From NCBI GenBank assembly GCA_016748015.1, contig JAAOMT010000200.1, forward strand, positions 742,984 through 806,983: 64,000 nt of DNA, read 5' to 3'. A program made the translations under genes and the position numbers. Below are positions 23,500 to 37,790 of the stretch, in pieces. Each line of letters begins with the position of its first letter. Within the stretch, counting starts at the first letter, position 1. Under the pieces are notes generated by a model that ran no database searches, was not told where the DNA came from, and saw only the letters and a list, made by a program, of their open reading frames with translations. This DNA comes from Geosiphon pyriformis. Taxonomy: Eukaryota > Glomeromycota > Glomeromycetes > Archaeosporales > Geosiphonaceae.

Positions 23500-23715
23500 G
23501 AGCATAAAAACTTTTTATTTATTAAATTAAATATTTTTAATACTAATTTTAAAAGTCTTAAAATTTTTATGTTTATTAATACTATATTTTAGTATTTTAT
23601 TTTATTATTATATTTTAATTAATACAACATATTTATTAAATATAAAATTTATTTTTTTATATTTATTTCAACTTTTATAAATAATTTTTATGTAAATTTA
23701 AAAATATTTTAATTG
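22641..23715. other. AT-rich decayed DNA with ATT microsatellite
   Basis: No gene is seen. An ATT run lies at about 23468-23500. The stretch ends where the 3' end of a minus-strand LINE begins. Confidence 0.5.
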
Positions 23716-26700
23716 ATTTTTTTTTATTAACTTTTATAAGTACAGTCCAATCACTACTTAAAAACATACAATTAAAAAAAATTCTAAATTAAGTATGGTT
23801 TATACTTTTTCTATATATGACCAGTCATTTGGACTAATTAAAACAGCACTATATATTTAAACTATTCACTACAAAAAAATCTTACATAAAACCAAAATAC
23901 ATATCAGTTAAAAGAAGATGTAATCTAAAACAAACATATATATCTAACTTAATACTAAAATTATAAATTATTTTAAGAGTTTACAAAAATGATAAATCTA
24001 AAACAGATAGAAAAACTGATTCATTACAAAACAGAAGATTATGTTTTTTATAATGTGCTCTTAGTCATATACTTAATAACCAAATAGCAAATCTATAATT
24101 CTTGACAAAACTCTACACCAAATTAACATTCAGTATATTATCATCAGATTTAATACTCAATAAATATATTGTCTTAGCCTATTTCTCTAATACAAAGTTT
24201 TTAGCAATAATATATATAAGCAACCAAAAAATTTTGTCTTATACAAAGATCAGATTACTTTACAATTAGCAATATAAGCATCTAACAAATCAATCTACTT
24301 TTAAATAGTGTTTAAAATCAGATTTTTTCTAGTGCAATTATTATGAATACATAAAAATATATAATTAAAGTTTTTAATTAGCCTATACTAGATACAAAAT
24401 ACACTAAAATAATTTGAATTATACAGTTTTTTCTTTTTGGTCACAAACAAACAGCAGTATAAAATCTTTATAAAATAAGATTAAAATGCTGCAAAAACAT
24501 AGTTGGTAAAACCAGACCTAATATAACTATTAAAATATTACATGGCAAAAATTTTATACATATTAAAAAGATTATAAATTATTATATTTACAGTATTATA
24601 AGTGCATTTAGATTCTCAGCTAACAAAATTAATAACTTCAAACAACTGTTTAACAAAGTAACAAACATTTTTAAAAACAGATTTTCCTTTAATAGCAAAA
24701 AAACAATATGGTATCTGAATAAGTATTGTAAAACCAGACATAGTAACAACATTAGTAAAAAAGTCTATATGTTTATTATCAATAATTTCAAAATGATCTT
24801 TAATCTTATTTTAACTAACTGACAAATTTTTTAATATAATAGCTTAACAAATGTGTTTTCTTTTAATCTAGCATTTATTATAAAAATTAAGATTAATACA
24901 CTCCTTATTTAAAACACAAATATTTAATAATGCTTAACTATCTGTAAACAACACAACTAAGCTAAACATAAGAACATATTTCAGTACAACCACAATAGTT
25001 TGTAGTTCTACCAAACTTAAAAAGAACAAACCATATACTTTTATACTTACATTTATTTTAACATTCGAAAAATATATAGTCATATTATTACAAATATTCA
25101 CAAAACTAAGATTTTTGACTAGATTATTTATATAAACAACTATTTTATCTGCTTTATTTCTTAGTAAATGCTTCTTAACAAAATTAAAGTTTTATAGTTG
25201 GTCAACAAATGCAGAATAAGAAGCCAAAACATCACAACTGACTAAGCTATTTTTTTTAATAAACATAACAAGTAAACTAAACCAATTAAGAACAAAACTC
25301 TTAGAATCAAGTCTCTTCTATTTGTGAAATATGTTTCATGTAAAACACACTTTATAATAGTTTAGAAATTGATTAATAAAAGCAATACCAAATTTCTTCA
25401 AAAACTTTACTATGTCTATATAACAATTTAGATCCAGAATATTAACAATAGCAATACTATTATCAGCCTAAAAAACATTTAAAAAATTGGTTCTTAAAAA
25501 CAAACTATATAATACTAAAGTATTTATTTTATCTGTTAAAAAACAGGATATTAGACTAATTAACAACATAACTGGAAAACTAAAAAGATGCTAAGACATC
25601 TAGCTAATAATCTGTAAATCTATAGTTCTATATTTGAATAATTTGCTAAAAATTTTTTTTTTCTCTTTTCTCTTCTTGAATTAGCAAAAGTAACCAAATT
25701 AGCCATCAAATTTTCAGCCTGTATTTGTCTAAAAAACTTGAAACTATATAACTTAGAATAAGAAATAGCTTTATTAAAAAAGTTTTTGGGTAAATTAATC
25801 TTAAGTTTTAACTCTTTTCTTTGTATTTTGTTTTATTTCTCATATATATTTATTAATACATAACTAAATTGTAACTTATAATTAACAATAAGCTAAAAAA
25901 TTGCAGATACTAAATACAAAAATTGCTTATCTAAAACAGTTTTTCTTAAAACCAGATTTGTAAAAAATCTGACATCTAAATAAATCTTGGTGAAACTTGG
26001 TTTGAAAAAACTATTTGTGAACAAAAAATGCTTAAGTATCTATAAAACTCATTCTTTTTAGCTATTGAAATATTAAATTTATTTATTAACAAATAGACAA
26101 CTTTTATTTTTTAATTAATAAATATGACAATTATCTTTTTAGTGTTGATTGAAATGTCATTAATTTGAAAAAATTTACTAATAATATCCAAAATATATTA
26201 AGTAATAAACATGTCATTTTCAATCCAAATTATATTATTTACAAAAACTTTTGCTGTCAAAAAAGATGTTTTGTTATTTTAAAAATTCTGCTTGCCAGTT
26301 TTTATGATAAATTTTAAATCTAATTTGTAGCCAAATAAACTGTTATATTTTTTAACTTTACAAAACAAAAGATTGTAAAATTTTTTTTATAGTAATAGTA
26401 AAAAAATCTCTTTCTGATCCAAATTATTATAAATGATATACCTATCTGTAAGTTCAAAATCTGTTATTACTTAATTGATTCTATTATTGTAAATACTTCC
26501 AAAAAACCTAATAAAATATAAACAGTATCTTGATTTTAGTTAGATTGTTTTGTAAATAATACTACTTAACAAAATTATATGTCTTATATATGTTTTGAAA
26601 AACTAGCTATAATTTTCTGTTCTTTTTTAATGCATTTTTAATCATAGAACCAACAGCAAAAATTGGAGTCTAAGTGAAAATTTTTTTTAAAACTGAAAAA

Positions 26701-29700
26701 TTATTACCATATAAAACATTAAACTTATTACAAACCAAGAAAATTTTATTTAAAAAAATTTTAAATAAAATCTTATAGAGTGTTTTAATTAAAGCTATTG
26801 GTTTAATATTAGTAAAAGTATCTTCCCAATCATATAGTTTTGGTATTATAAAGACTCAAGTCTCTTTTTACTGTATAAAAATTGTGCCAAACACCAAACA
26901 AATATTGAAAATATTTAACAGATTTTCCAAAATCTGATTATTATCATGTTTTCAGAGCTTGTTTGAAATATCAGAAAGATCAGTGACTTTTCTATTAGAT
27001 AAGTTTTTGACCATCTGCAGAAACATATTAAACTTGATATTATATATAATTCCTAACAATATACTATTATTGATATAGTACAGAAAAACATATTAATTAG
27101 ATTATTAATTAGACCAAATACTGAATATTATATACTTTCTTGTTTACTTTTCTATAATTACATTAACTATTGACTTGATTTCATAAGACTTCAAAACCAA
27201 ATTGTTATTTACTACTAAGTAATTAAGCACTATCTTTTAAAATGGTCATTCCAAAACACTTTTAATTATCTGTTTTTTATTAAAGTAGAAATTTTCTATA
27301 TGCTTATTTATTGTTTTTTTGATGAGATTATTTCTGACAATTTTAAACTCATAATACTTGGATTTGCAATATTTTGACTTCTGACAAATAATACAAGATT
27401 TTATTCAACTTTTTACTACTATTAATCATAATGTCTATTTTGGAGGCTTTTTTTATCAATAACAGTTCAAGTGATAATAAGATAATCAGTTTTTAAACTT
27501 TGTTTTAAATTCAAATTTTTTACAATTCTGATTATTAACAGCTTCAACTTAAAAAACTTAAATAATTGCTTATTCTTTAAATACTCAAATTATTAAACCA
27601 AAGTTTAAAAAACACTTTATTAGCAGAACTTACTACTATCTTTTTTAAAATCTTTTATATTATATCCAAATCACTGTAATTTTTTATATTATTAAACCCA
27701 GCTGTTTTATTCAAAAACTTATTTAAAAAACACTTTTTGAATATTAAGTACTTAACAACCTTAACATTCTTGATTCTGAACTTTTATCTATTTTTATTAG
27801 TCTATTTATGATTATTGTTAAAATGAATATTTAAAAAGCCATCCAAATTAATTGCAACTGTAACAGTCTTGTAGTTAATATCAAAAAAATCAGCAATATT
27901 GTCAACTTTATGACTAACAACTGCAGATGCCAGATTTTAATTTACAAAAATAAAATTTATAACTTTTACTGTCTTTAAAATTGCTCTAAATATGAATCTT
28001 GGCTATTAAATGCTTACTAAATAAGTTAACCAAATCCAAATTCAGACAAAACTTAAAACTTGCACTCTTCTTTAAACTATTTTTATTAAAATCTCTGTTC
28101 AATATCACAAAAGTATTAAAGTTAATTATCTTAGTAATAAAAAAATTAACTTTAAATGTTTGGCCAAATCTCACTTTTATAAAAGCACAAACATATAAGC
28201 CCAGAATTATAACTGAAATCTTGTCTTTAAAGAAGAGTTTTACTGAAATAACATGATCAGAAATTTTTTTTATTTTAGAAATATATTAAGCTAAAAAATT
28301 GTTTATAATAATGATTATTTCAGTGCCAAAAAAACTCTTATCTAAACCAGATGTAAAAATTTGTACTCCATCAAACTTATTTATAATTTATAGCCTAATA
28401 CTAGATTTTAATTTTGTTTTCTAATAATAAAAACCATATTACTTAAACTAGTATGTTAATAAACAACATTTTTTTGCTTTGTAGAGATATTGATATTTTA
28501 AACATTACATATAACAAATTTCCAAATTAAATCAGTTATTGAGATAAAACAAATACAAACAAATCTGAATAAACAAATAAAAAATTTTAATTTTACCAAA
28601 ACAGAACCAACAAAAGTCTCAAAAGCCACCAATTTTAATTTCAGACTGCCTACTTTGGTAATTAAAATTTTTGAACTACTTGAATCCAATATTAAAATCT
28701 TAGCCAAAATCAAAAAAAAAGAGAAATAGAGTCTGCAAATTATTTAATACTATGTCTAAATCTGAATTCAAACTAAAGATTAGTAGATCCATAAAAACTT
28801 GCAAAAAAAAGTGTAACCAAAAATACCAACTTCATACTATTAAGTTTATATATAATACCTAATACTTAGTTAGTTAATAGCTCTAAAAACCATTTCAAAA
28901 AGGCCAAATGAGCAGTTAAAGAAGAATTATCTAGTAAATTAGAAGAAATTTTTTTATTAAAACTTAAAACATTAAGAAAAAAAGAGCCAGAACCAAAACC
29001 AAAAAACAAATTATTAAAAACAGAAACTATTAACACTATTTAAGCTCATAACTTGTTACTAAAAACAACAGAACAAAAGATAGAAACATTTTTTTTGGTA
29101 TACAACTTGGCTAACTAAAGAAAATTTTTATTTAAAACAGACTTCTTAAATATTTTTAAAAATAGAAAAGTAAAAAAACCAGTTGTATTATATTTTAAAA
29201 TAGAATAACCAAACTGTTTATATTTTTTACATTAAACCAAATTCATCCTAGCCCAAAAGAGTTTTATATTACCAAAAATCAGCTCTATGTAAAAGGCAGA
29301 TTTCAGCTTTTTATTTGATTCAAAACCAATCACAGTACAGTAAACTCTATTGTCAGTTTTAAATGATTTATTTATGATACAAGTTTTTTTATCAGCTTTT
29401 TCTAATAGAGTATTAAGATCATAAACAGTTGTTTTCATCAACAAATAAACAAAAGTGTTTTAACCTGATCTTTTAATATTTAAATATTACAATCTTTTAT
29501 GGTTTTAACTATGTATATTAAATCTTTCTTGATTAAAAATAACCACTTTGCTGCCAATTGATCTGTCTAAGCCAATTTAGCAAACTTTACTATAGATTTT
29601 TGTTATAGTCCAATTAATTATAAATAGATTAATACTACTTGACCAAACTTAAAAAAAACTGTAATAATTATTTCTTTTGGCATGTCTATAAGAATTTCTT

Positions 29701-30538
29701 TAATAACTACAGCCTAATCTAAATAAATTTTTTGTCTCTTGACATTATTGTTTACAATAATTTTTTTTTCTGGTCAATGATGTAGTCTTTTTTATGTTCT
29801 CTTTTAATGTAAATATAGATTAAATGATTTTTTCAAATTTTGAGAGAATAGTGATCTTCTTAAAACTATTAATTGCTGAAAATATTTTTTTAATGAATTG
29901 AGTTTTTATTGTTACTAATTTGCTCTTAACTGCTAAAAGATTAATGTTCAAGACAAAAAACTTTTTGACAAATACTTTTATTTAAGTTTTAATTATTTTA
30001 GAATTAATTTATTTTTTGTTTAGAGAGATAAGTAAGTGGAAAAAAAAATCTTATTATTATTAATGTCAAAGTTGGGTGAACCAATTAAAAAACTAAAAGC
30101 AGTACCAGTATTAATTTATTTAGCCTTAAAAGTATTTGTTTTAGAATTAAACCATTTTTTCTCTTTATTATTTGCTTCATAACTAGCATTATTATCTAAA
30201 AAAACCACTTTAAGAGTATTTTTATCTGTGTTCATTCCAATAAACTGACTAATAATATGCTTTAAATCAGCAAAACTTAAATTTGTTTTATTACTTAAAT
30301 GTTTTATTTTGCCAAAGAAAGCTTTTTACTTTTGTATCAAGCTTTTATTAACTAAACCAAAAGCCAAAATTCTGGCTGGTTTTCTCTTAGCTGCAAAACC
30401 ACTTATGATGGCAGCCAATTCAACAATAAATTAATTTATTTTTTGAGAAATTGTAAAGTATAAAAACAGAAAAAACAAAAAACTTTTTTTATAAAAATTA
30501 TTTTTTGGAGAATTTTGAACATAGAAGAGAAAAAAGTT
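23716..30538 (-). mobile_element. Full-length LINE, copy 2, AT-shifted
   Basis: This is the same LINE as at 6552-14350 on the opposite strand and about the same length (6.82 kb). Its 3' end is at 23716 and its 5' end near 30538. Matching pieces include the ORF1 region at 29232-29444 (RVYCTVIGFESNKKLKSAF against WVYCIVVGFESKEDLESAY) and the ORF1/ORF2 junction at 28498-28713 (SSSKILITKVGSLKLKL). RT, RNase H and 3' UTR follow in order. Stops are very frequent. Differences from copy 1 look dominated by G-to-A and C-to-T. Confidence 0.9.
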
Positions 30539-31020
30539 AAATTTTGCTTATGTAATTAATTTTACTATTTAAATTTAGTCAAATTTATATTATTAAAAAT
30601 TTTAATTAAATTAATTATTTAACTTTTAAAAATAAATTTTAAAGATTTTTTAAAGTTATTTATTAATATTTTAATTTTATTATACAATACAAAATTTATT
30701 ATAACTTTTAATATTCTTTACAACAAAATTTAAAATTATAATAACAAAGCTTTAAAAAAACTTAAACTAAATAATAAAGTATTATATTAAAAAAAATTGT
30801 TTTAAAAATACATTTTTTTTTATTTTTTTATAGTTGTTTAATTTATTAAGTTAATATTTTATGTAATTAACATAAAATTCATATTTTTAAAAACTTTATA
30901 AATTTAAATATAAATGTTTTTTTAAGATTTTTTGCAAAAAAAATTAATAAATAAATATATTTTTATTAAATATTATTTATAAATTTAATTAATAACAAAA
31001 TTTTATATTTTAATTTTTAT
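30539..31020. other. AT-rich spacer between two LINE copies
   Basis: About 480 bp of almost pure A/T with no ORF. It separates the 5' end of LINE copy 2 from the 3' end of copy 3. Confidence 0.5.
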
Positions 31021-34000
31021 TATTATTAAATTTTACAAGTGCAGCCCAATTATTATCTAAAACATATAATTATACAAGATCTTATATTAAGTATAACTTA
31101 TGTTTTTTCTATATATAACCAATTATTTAGGCCAATTAAGATAACACTATATACCTAAATTATTTATTATTAAGTATTTATACAAAAACTCAAACTACAC
31201 ACATGTTAAATGAGAATATAAGCCAAAACAAATATAAATATCCAACTTGATACCAAAATTGTGAATTATCTTACAAGACTACATAAAAAATAGGCCAACT
31301 ATGGCCAAAATCACAGATTTATCACATGATAATAGACTATATTTCTTATAATGTATTCTTAATTTGGTATTTGATAGCCATATGACAAATCTGTGACTTT
31401 TAGCAAAATGTTTAATCAAATTAATAACTAATAATCTATTATCTAAATTGCCTCTTAATAAATTTGCTGTATTAAATATTTAATTAATGATATATATAAA
31501 TAATTAAAAAGTTTAGCTTCATAAAAAGAATAAATTATTATATAGTTAACAGTATAAGCACTTAGTAAAATAATTTACTTTCTAATTGTATCTGAAATTA
31601 ATTTCTTCTTAACATAATTATTGTATGCACATAAAAATGTATGGTCTGAGTTTTTTATTAATTTCTATCAAATACACAATACACTAGAATAACTCGGATT
31701 GTATAATTTTTTTTGATTACAGACAGTTAACAGTATAAAATCTTCATAAAATAGAATCAAAGTAATACAGAAGTAGAGCTTATAAAACCAAACCAAACTT
31801 GACTATTAAGATCTTATATACTAAAAGTTTAATACATGTTAAAAAAATTACAAAGAGATTTATCCACAATATTATTTGTATATTTGAATTTCTAACCAAC
31901 ATAACTAACAGTCTCAAACAAATTTCTAACAAAGTAATGAGCATTTCTAAAAACAGATTTGCTTTTTATGACCAAAAAATAGTATGATATTCTAATAGGC
32001 AGTGTAAAATTAAACATAGTAGTAGCATTGGCAAAAAAATTTGTATGCTTATTGCCAACAATTCCAAAATAACTTTTGATCTTATTTTAGCTAATTAACA
32101 GATTTTTAAATTCAATAATTTGACAAATATACTCTTTTTTTATTCAATATTTATCACAAAAGTCTGGTTTAATATCTTTTGTAATTAAAACACAAATATC
32201 CAATAATGTTTAACTATCTGTAAACAATTCCACTAAACTAGATACAAAAACATAGTATAAAACAAAAAGCAATAGCTTGTATTTCCACAAAAGTTGAAAA
32301 AAGCAAGCCACAAATTCTAACATCTATACTTATGCTAGTGTTCAAAAAATAAGCAACAATATTATTGCAAACATTTATAAATCCTAAATTTTTAATTGAT
32401 CTATCCATATAAATAATTACTTTATTAGCTTTTTTTTCTATAAAATGCTTCTTAATAAAGCCAATATCATATAAACAGCTGTTAAAAATAGGATGATATA
32501 TTAAAGTGCAACTGCTATTTAAATTATTATTCTTAATAAAATCAGCCAATAAACTAAACCACCCAAAAATTAGATATCTAGAATCTAGTTTTTTTTATTT
32601 GTAAAACATATTCCATATAAAGCATGTGTTATAATAATCTAAAAGCTAGTTTACAAAAACAATACCAAATTTTTTAAGTGAACTTATCATCTTTATATAA
32701 TATTTTAACTTTAAGACATCTGTAATAACAACATTATTATTAGCTTAAAATACATTAGATATATTATTACTCAATAATAAATCATATGATGCCAAAGTGT
32801 TTATTATGTCTGCCAAAAAGCAATTCATAAAAGTAATTAATAACATAATTGGAAAACTAAAAAGTTGTTAAGATATCTAACTAATAGCTTGTAGATTCAT
32901 AATTTTGTGTTTGAACAAATTGCTAAGAATGTTCTTTAAATTAATATAAATTACTAAATTAGCCAGTAAGTTTTCTGTTTGTATCTGCTTAAATGTTTAA
33001 GATTGTATAATTTAAGATAAAAAATGGCTTTATTAAAGAAATCTTTGGATAAATTGGTCTTGAGTTTTAATTTTTTTCTCAGTATTTTGTTTTATTTTTC
33101 ATACATATTTACTAATATATAACTGAATTGTAGTTTATAATTAATTATAAGCTGCAAAATAGCAAACATCAGATATAGGAATTGTTTATTAGAAACAGTT
33201 TTTTTCAGAACCAAATTAGTAAAAAATTTTATGTTTGAGTGTACCTTAACAAAACTTGAATAGAAAAAATCTTCTGTAAACAAAAAAATGTTCAGATATC
33301 TATGTATTTTACTCTTTTTTGCTATTAAAATAATCAATTCACTTATTATCAAACAAAGATTTTTCACTTTTTAATTAATAGAAATAACAACTGTTTTATA
33401 TGTGTTGATTGAAATATTATTGATATGAAAAAATTTGCTAGTTATGTTCAAAATATATTAAATAGTAGCTATATTGTTTTCAATTCAGATCATATTATCT
33501 ACAAAAACTCCAGCTGTCATAAAAGATGTTTTGCTATTTTTAAAATTCTGTTTGCTAGTTTATGTAAAAAGTTAGAATCAAATTTGTAACTATATATATA
33601 GTCATGCATTTTAATTTTACAAAATAAAAAGTTATAAAAGATTCTTTACAGCAGTGACAAAAAGACTTTATTCTGATTCAGTTTATTATATATTATATAC
33701 CTTGCCATGAGTTTAAAATTTGTTATTACTTAATTAATTTGATTATTGTATATATTTTTGAAAAACTTGATAAAACAGGAACATATTTTAATTTTAGCCA
33801 GACTGTTTTTTAAGTGATACCACCCAACCAAATTATATGTTTTGTACATATTTTGAAAAACCAATTACAATTTTTGGCTTTTTTTTAATATATTCTCAAT
33901 CATAAAAAACCAACAATAAAAATTAGAATTTGAATAAATATGTCTTTCAAAACCAAAAAATTATTACTGTACAAAATGTTAAATCTATTACATATTAAAA

Positions 34001-37000
34001 AAATTTTATTTAAAAAAAGCTTTAATAAAATTTTTTAAGCAGTTTTAATCAAAACTATCAGTCTGATATTAATAAAAAATTTTTTTAATCATATAATTTT
34101 AGTATTATAAAAACCTAAGCTCTTTTTTACTGTATAAAAATTACAACTGACCTTAGATATACATTAAAAATATTTAATAAACTACACAAAACCTGTTTAT
34201 TATTATGCTTTCAAAACTTATTGAGAATACCAGAAAGACCAACAACTTTTTTATTAAGTAGATTTTTAACTATCTGTAGAAACTTATTAATGTTATATAT
34301 TATCTTTAAGAAAGCATTATTGTTAACATAATTTAAAGAGACATATTGATTAAATTATTAATCTGTTAAAGCACTAGACACTACATATTTTCTTGTCCAT
34401 TCTTCTATAATTATGTTAATATTAAACTTAACTTTATTAGGTTTTAGAACTAGATTATTATTTACAACCAGATAGTTAAGTACTATTTTCCAAACAAAAT
34501 ACTCTAAAACACTTTTGATCATATGCTTTTTGTTAAAGCAAAAGTTTTCCATATATTTTTCTATTGTTTTTCTAATGAAATTATCTTTGGCTATCTTGAA
34601 TTAATAATATTTGGATTTGCAGTACTTTTTTTTAATGTTTGACAAGTAACATAGAATCTTATCTGTCTTTTTACTACTGCTAATTAGGGTTTCTACTTTA
34701 AAAGCTTTTTTTTATCAATAATAGTCTAAATATTAAAAAAACAGTCAGTCTTCAAAGAGCAGTTTGTGTTTAGACTCTTTATAATCTTAGCTATTAGTAA
34801 TTCTAGCTTAAAAAATTTAGATAATTGGTTGTTTTTTGAGCATTCATATTTACTAAACCAATATTTAGAGAAAATCTTATTAGTAGAATTTACTACCATT
34901 TTTTTCAAAATTTTCTATATTGTATCTAAATTTTTATGGTTTTTTGTATTATTAAATCTGCCATATTTAACAAAAACTTTTCCAAAGAACACTTCTTAAA
35001 CTGTAACTATTTAGTAGTATTAGCATTTTTAATTTTAAATTTCTATTTATTTTTGTTGACTTGTTTGTGTATATTATTTAATTAAATATTTAAAAGATTA
35101 TTTAAACCAATTGAAACCAAAACTGTCTTGTAATTAGTATTAAAGAAGTTAAAAACAAAGTTGACTTTATGATCAGCAATAGCAAACAATAAACTTCTAC
35201 TAACAAAAATATAATCTATGGCTCTTTTAATCTCTTTTGAATTGTTTTAAGTAAAAGTTTTAAGCAACAAATGCTTACTGAATAAATTGACCAAATTTAG
35301 ATTTAAACAAAACTTGAAACTTGTATGTTCTTGGACTTATTTTCATTGAAATTTCCACCCAAAACCATAAAAGTACTAGAATTAACTGCTTTAGTGATAA
35401 GAAAATTAACTTTTACAGCTTGATTAAACCTAGTTTTAAGAAAAGCACCAATATATAAACCTAAAATTGTGACTGAAAGTTTGTTTTTAAAGAGAAACTG
35501 TACTGAAATAACCTGACCTAAAATTTTCTTTATTTTAAAAACATATCAAGCCAGAGAATTATTCATAATAATAGCTATTTTAATACTAAAAAAACTTTTA
35601 TCTAAACTAGACATGAAAATTTACACTTCATTAAACTTATTCATAATCTATAACTTAACACTAAATTTTAACTTTGTTTTTGTAATAATAAAAACCATAT
35701 TATTCATATTTATGTATTAATAAACAATATCTTTCTGCTTTGTAGAGACATTAATACTTTGAATGTTGTATATAGCAAACTTCTATATTAAGCTGGTCAT
35801 TAAGATAAAAAAAGAACTAAAAAACTTAAATTAAAGCACAACCAATCTAATTTTGCTAAAACTGAATTAACTAACATTTCAAGAGCCACTATTTTAGATT
35901 CTAAGTCACTCATTTTAATGGTTAAAATCTTTAAACTATTCAAACCAAAATTCAAAGTCTTATTCTTTGCAATTAAAAGAAGAAGAATAGATAATACTAA
36001 CAAGTTTTTTAAAACCATATTTAAATTCAATTTGAACTTAAAGATGCAGAAATAATTAAAAAAAAGTATAAGAAGTAAATATTAAAGGCACCAGTTTTAC
36101 AAAACTCAATTTTTACACAATAATAGGCATTTAATCTGCCAAAAGCTTTAAAGAGCATTTTAAAGAGACCAAACAAGCATTCAAAAAGGAGTTATCTAAT
36201 AAAGTAAAAGAAAATTTTTTAATAGAATTCAAAATACCAAGAAAAAAAAAACCAGAACCAAAACCAGCAAACAAATCATTAAAAACAAAAGCTGTTAAGA
36301 CTATTTAAGCCCATAATTTATTACCAAAAACAATAAAATAAGAGATAAAAATATTCTTTTTAACATACAACTTGGCCAATTAAAGGCAGTTTTTATCTAA
36401 AACAAACTTTTTAAATACTCTTAAAAATAAAAAAGTAAGAGAACCAAAAGCACCATATTTCAAAACAAAATAACCAAAACATTTACATTTTTCACATCAA
36501 ACCAAATTTATTTTAGCCCAAGGAAGTTTTACATTACTGAAAATTAGCTTTGTGCAAAAAGCAGATTCTAATATCTTTTTTGATTTAAAACCAACCACAG
36601 TACAGCAAACTCTGTTGCCAGTTTCAAATAATCAATTTATAATACAAGTTTTTTTCACCAGTTTCTTTTAATAAAGTACCAAAATTATAAGCAGTTGTTT
36701 TTATCAACAAAGTAAATAAAAGTTCCTTAAACTAATCTTTTAACATTCAAATATTACAATCTTTTACAGCTTTAATTATGTGCATTGAATTTTTTTCAAT
36801 TAAAAATGACTATTTTGCTGCCAATTAATTTGTCTAAAGCAATTTAGCAAACTTCACTACAGTTTTCTGCTACAATCTAATTAATTGTAAATAGATTAAT
36901 ACCACTTAATCAAATTTAGAGAAAACTGCAATAAATATTTTTTTTGGCATATTTATGTGAATTTTTTTAATAATTACAGTCTAATTTAAACAAATTTTTT

Positions 37001-37790
37001 GTTTTTTAATATCATTATTTACTATGATCTTTTTTTCTTTGGCCAATAACACAGCTTTTTTCATGTTTTCTTTAGAAGTAAATATTAATTTGATAATCTT
37101 TTCAAATTTTAAAAAAGTAGTAATCCTCTCAAAACTATTAATTGATAAAAATTTTTTTCTAATGAACTAAGTTTTTGCTGTTACTGATTTTTTTTCTACA
37201 GCTAAAAAATTAATGTTCAATACAAAAGATTTTTTAACAGCCACTTTAACCTAAGTCTTTATTATTTTAGGGTCAATCTATTTTTTGTTAAAAAAAATAT
37301 TAAGAGAAAGGTAGAAAAGATCTGTATTTTTATTTATTCTAAAGTTAATTATATCAATAAAAAAGCCATTATTCAAATTAGCATTAAATTTTTTAGCTTT
37401 GAAAGTTATAGCTAAGCCAAAAAAAAACCACTATTAGATTTTATTATAGTACTATCAATCTTATTATTATTAAACTTACTGTTTATATTCGAATACATAT
37501 CACTATTAACACCAAATTTGACCAAGGAAATTTTTTTCATTACCAAAGTATTTAATATTGTTCATTAAAATTCTCTTTTTTGAAAAAAAGTACCACCAAC
37601 AGAACCATAAAAGATCTCTTTGAATATCTTCTTCTTAAACATATTGCTACTTGAAACAGTTTTTAGGTTTATTACAAAAAAATTATTAGCTTGAGAAATA
37701 TTGAAAAAAATATAACTAAGAAAAATAAAAACTTCTTTTTCGAATAAATTACTTTTTAGAAAATTTTAGATGTAAGAGAGAAAGAAGTTT
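31021..37790 (-). mobile_element. Full-length LINE, copy 3, AT-shifted
   Basis: Minus strand, about 6.77 kb. Recognisable remains are the ORF1 tail at 35800-36030 (NSLKILTIKMSDLESKIVAL), the pre-RT segment at 34358-34552 (ENFCFNKKHMIKSVLEY), a post-RT segment at 33092-33367 (LIAKKSKIHRYLNIFLFTE) and the RNase H start at 32238-32549 (KVIIYMDRSIKNLGF). The 5' end near 37790 mirrors the first bases of copy 1 (CTTTCTCTCTTACATC). It is saturated with stops and cannot encode protein. Confidence 0.9.
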
